Part shown: one piece after another, positions 5,807 through 6,466 of the stretch
Layout: every line of letters begins with the position of its first letter
Numbering within the stretch: the first letter of the stretch is position 1
Source: Coriobacteriales bacterium
GTDB lineage: Bacteria > Actinomycetota > Coriobacteriia > Coriobacteriales > UBA8131
Assembly (NCBI GenBank): GCA_031268525.1
Contig: JAIRXA010000103.1
Coordinates: forward strand, 1-6,466
Direction: 5' to 3'
Length of the DNA: 6,466 nucleotides
Notes under the pieces: model-generated
Databases searched by the model: none
Seen by the model: the letters and a program-made list of their open reading frames with translations, nothing else
What the model was told of the DNA's origin: nothing
Translations under genes and position numbers: made by a program

Positions 5807-5841
5807 AGGGAACCGGAACCGCCAGGCGGCTCCGGTTCCCT
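5807..5841 (+). terminator. Strong hairpin after the glutamate-synthase-like gene
   Basis: AGGGAACCGGA (5807-5817) pairs perfectly with TCCGGTTCCCT (5831-5841). The stem continues past an A-C mismatch through CCGC/GCGG (5819-5822 with 5826-5829) to a three-base loop. It begins 22 bases after the stop codon. Only a loose T-rich stretch follows (about 5849-5855), so it may be an imperfect intrinsic terminator. GGTTCCC at 5785-5791, overlapping the stop codon's last base, can pair with GGGAACC (5808-5814) instead and would disrupt it. Confidence 0.6.
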
Positions 5842-5915
5842 CCACGGTATTTCTCTGACCATCTGTAGCAGCCCGCGTTCCAATGTCGATATGCAGATCT
5901 GTGCGAGGACACCAC

Positions 5916-5922
5916 AGAGAGG
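5916..5922 (+). promoter_or_regulatory. Ribosome-binding site of the LysR gene
   Basis: AGAGAGG lies ten bases before the ATG at 5933. A second purine patch, AGGG (5926-5929), is too close to be the main site. The pairing is moderate but adequate and supports the chosen start. Confidence 0.5.
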
Positions 5923-5932
5923 AACAGGGTAG

Positions 5933-6466
5933 ATGAGAATCACCCAGCTTGAATACTTCATATCATTGGCGGAAACGCTGAGCTTTACGCATTCTGCTGA
6001 AGAATGCCATGTCACCCAACCGGTTATTTCGCAGCAGATATCCGCTCTGGAAAACGACCTCGGGTTCAAACTTTTCGATCGCACGACACGCGAGGTCCGC
6101 CTTACGGATGCGGGAATGCTCTACTACCCTTATGCAATCGAGATAGTAAAGACTTCAAAACAGGCTCAGACACGGGCGCTGGCCGTCGCTCATGGGAGAA
6201 CGGGGAAACTCACGATAGGCGTGTTCGGGGGGCTCCAGATCCATGGCCTCAGAGACATAGTCACCTTCTCCGGAGAAAACCCGGAAGTCGATCTTCAGCT
6301 GCGGCTGGTGTCTTCGCTCGAGCAGTACCAGGAACTCAAACAGGGAGCGTTTGACATCATGTTCAGCTCTGTCGCCTTTCTGTCGAGATTCGATGATGTC
6401 ACCTGCGTCAACCCCATTACCAGCAGGATCTGCGCGGTCGTGAGCAGAAATCACCCGCTTGCCAAG
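5933..6466 (+). CDS. LysR-type transcriptional regulator (3' end beyond the window)
   Basis: The first 178 codons are open to the right edge without a stop; LysR proteins are usually about 300 residues, so roughly 40 percent is missing. The N-terminal winged helix-turn-helix is complete: MRITQLEYFISLAETLSFTH begins it, VTQPVISQQISALENDLGFKLFDR (27-50) is the recognition region, and VRLTDAG (55-61) closes it. A linker helix follows (about 62-88), then the start of the periplasmic-binding-like effector domain, GKLTIGVFGGL (91-101), with LKQGAFDIMFSS (135-146) in the usual place. It is a cytoplasmic DNA-binding protein acting with a small-molecule co-inducer, here unknown. It lies on the same strand 147 bp after the glutamate-synthase-like gene, so it might control that gene or one beyond the right edge. 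The DNA-binding half is intact. Confidence 0.9.
   Translation, partial: MRITQLEYFISLAETLSFTHSAEECHVTQPVISQQISALENDLGFKLFDRTTREVRLTDAGMLYYPYAIEIVKTSKQAQTRALAVAHGRTGKLTIGVFGGLQIHGLRDIVTFSGENPEVDLQLRLVSSLEQYQELKQGAFDIMFSSVAFLSRFDDVTCVNPITSRICAVVSRNHPLAK

Noticed and set aside
4967..5845. A 292-residue minus-strand frame antisense to the glutamate-synthase-like gene
   Set aside because: The plus strand carries the recognisable family motifs and a strong ribosome site; the antisense frame has neither.

Overview
The window looks like ordinary bacterial chromosome with moderate to high G+C (mid-50s percent by eye). ATA is used freely for isoleucine in both the left and right blocks, so nothing marks one half as foreign. 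A YxeA-family protein next to an ABC exporter, and a stand-alone FMN-binding glutamate-synthase-family protein next to a LysR regulator, would fit an anaerobic Gram-positive gut-type bacterium. Coriobacteriia (Eggerthellaceae-like) is my best guess and Clostridia the alternative. This placement rests on gene-family impression only.

Left block, all on the minus strand, in order of transcription (right to left): an ABC exporter ATPase (2879-3784), its six-helix permease (2143-2886, overlapping the ATPase gene by 8 bp) and a YxeA-family secreted or membrane-anchored small protein (1724-2140, 2 bp after the permease stop). These three form a tight operon. It is followed, after a 215-bp gap, by a DHA3-type MFS efflux transporter (144-1508). 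After a further 105 bp comes the first 12 codons of a zinc-ribbon-like protein (1-38) that runs off the left edge and has a near-ideal ribosome-binding site. The theme is export or drug and peptide tolerance.

A 411-bp divergent intergenic region (3785-4195) holds no convincing gene. It carries a candidate promoter for the ABC operon with an imperfect dyad at its -35 position, a 22-bp-period tandem repeat flanked by an inverted copy of one end, and an extended -10 promoter for the rightward gene.

Right block, plus strand: an FMN-binding glutamate-synthase-family protein (4196-5785) with an N-terminal four-cysteine motif, a strong hairpin just after its stop, and the first 178 codons of a LysR-type regulator (5933-6466) that runs off the right edge. 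The LysR protein is a plausible regulator of a nearby gene, but its target cannot be read from the sequence.

I see no CRISPR array, IS element, tRNA or rRNA, and no clearly new system. The points most worth a second look are the cysteine layout of the glutamate-synthase-like protein, the ABC-YxeA operon with its promoter dyad, and the two genes cut by the window edges.
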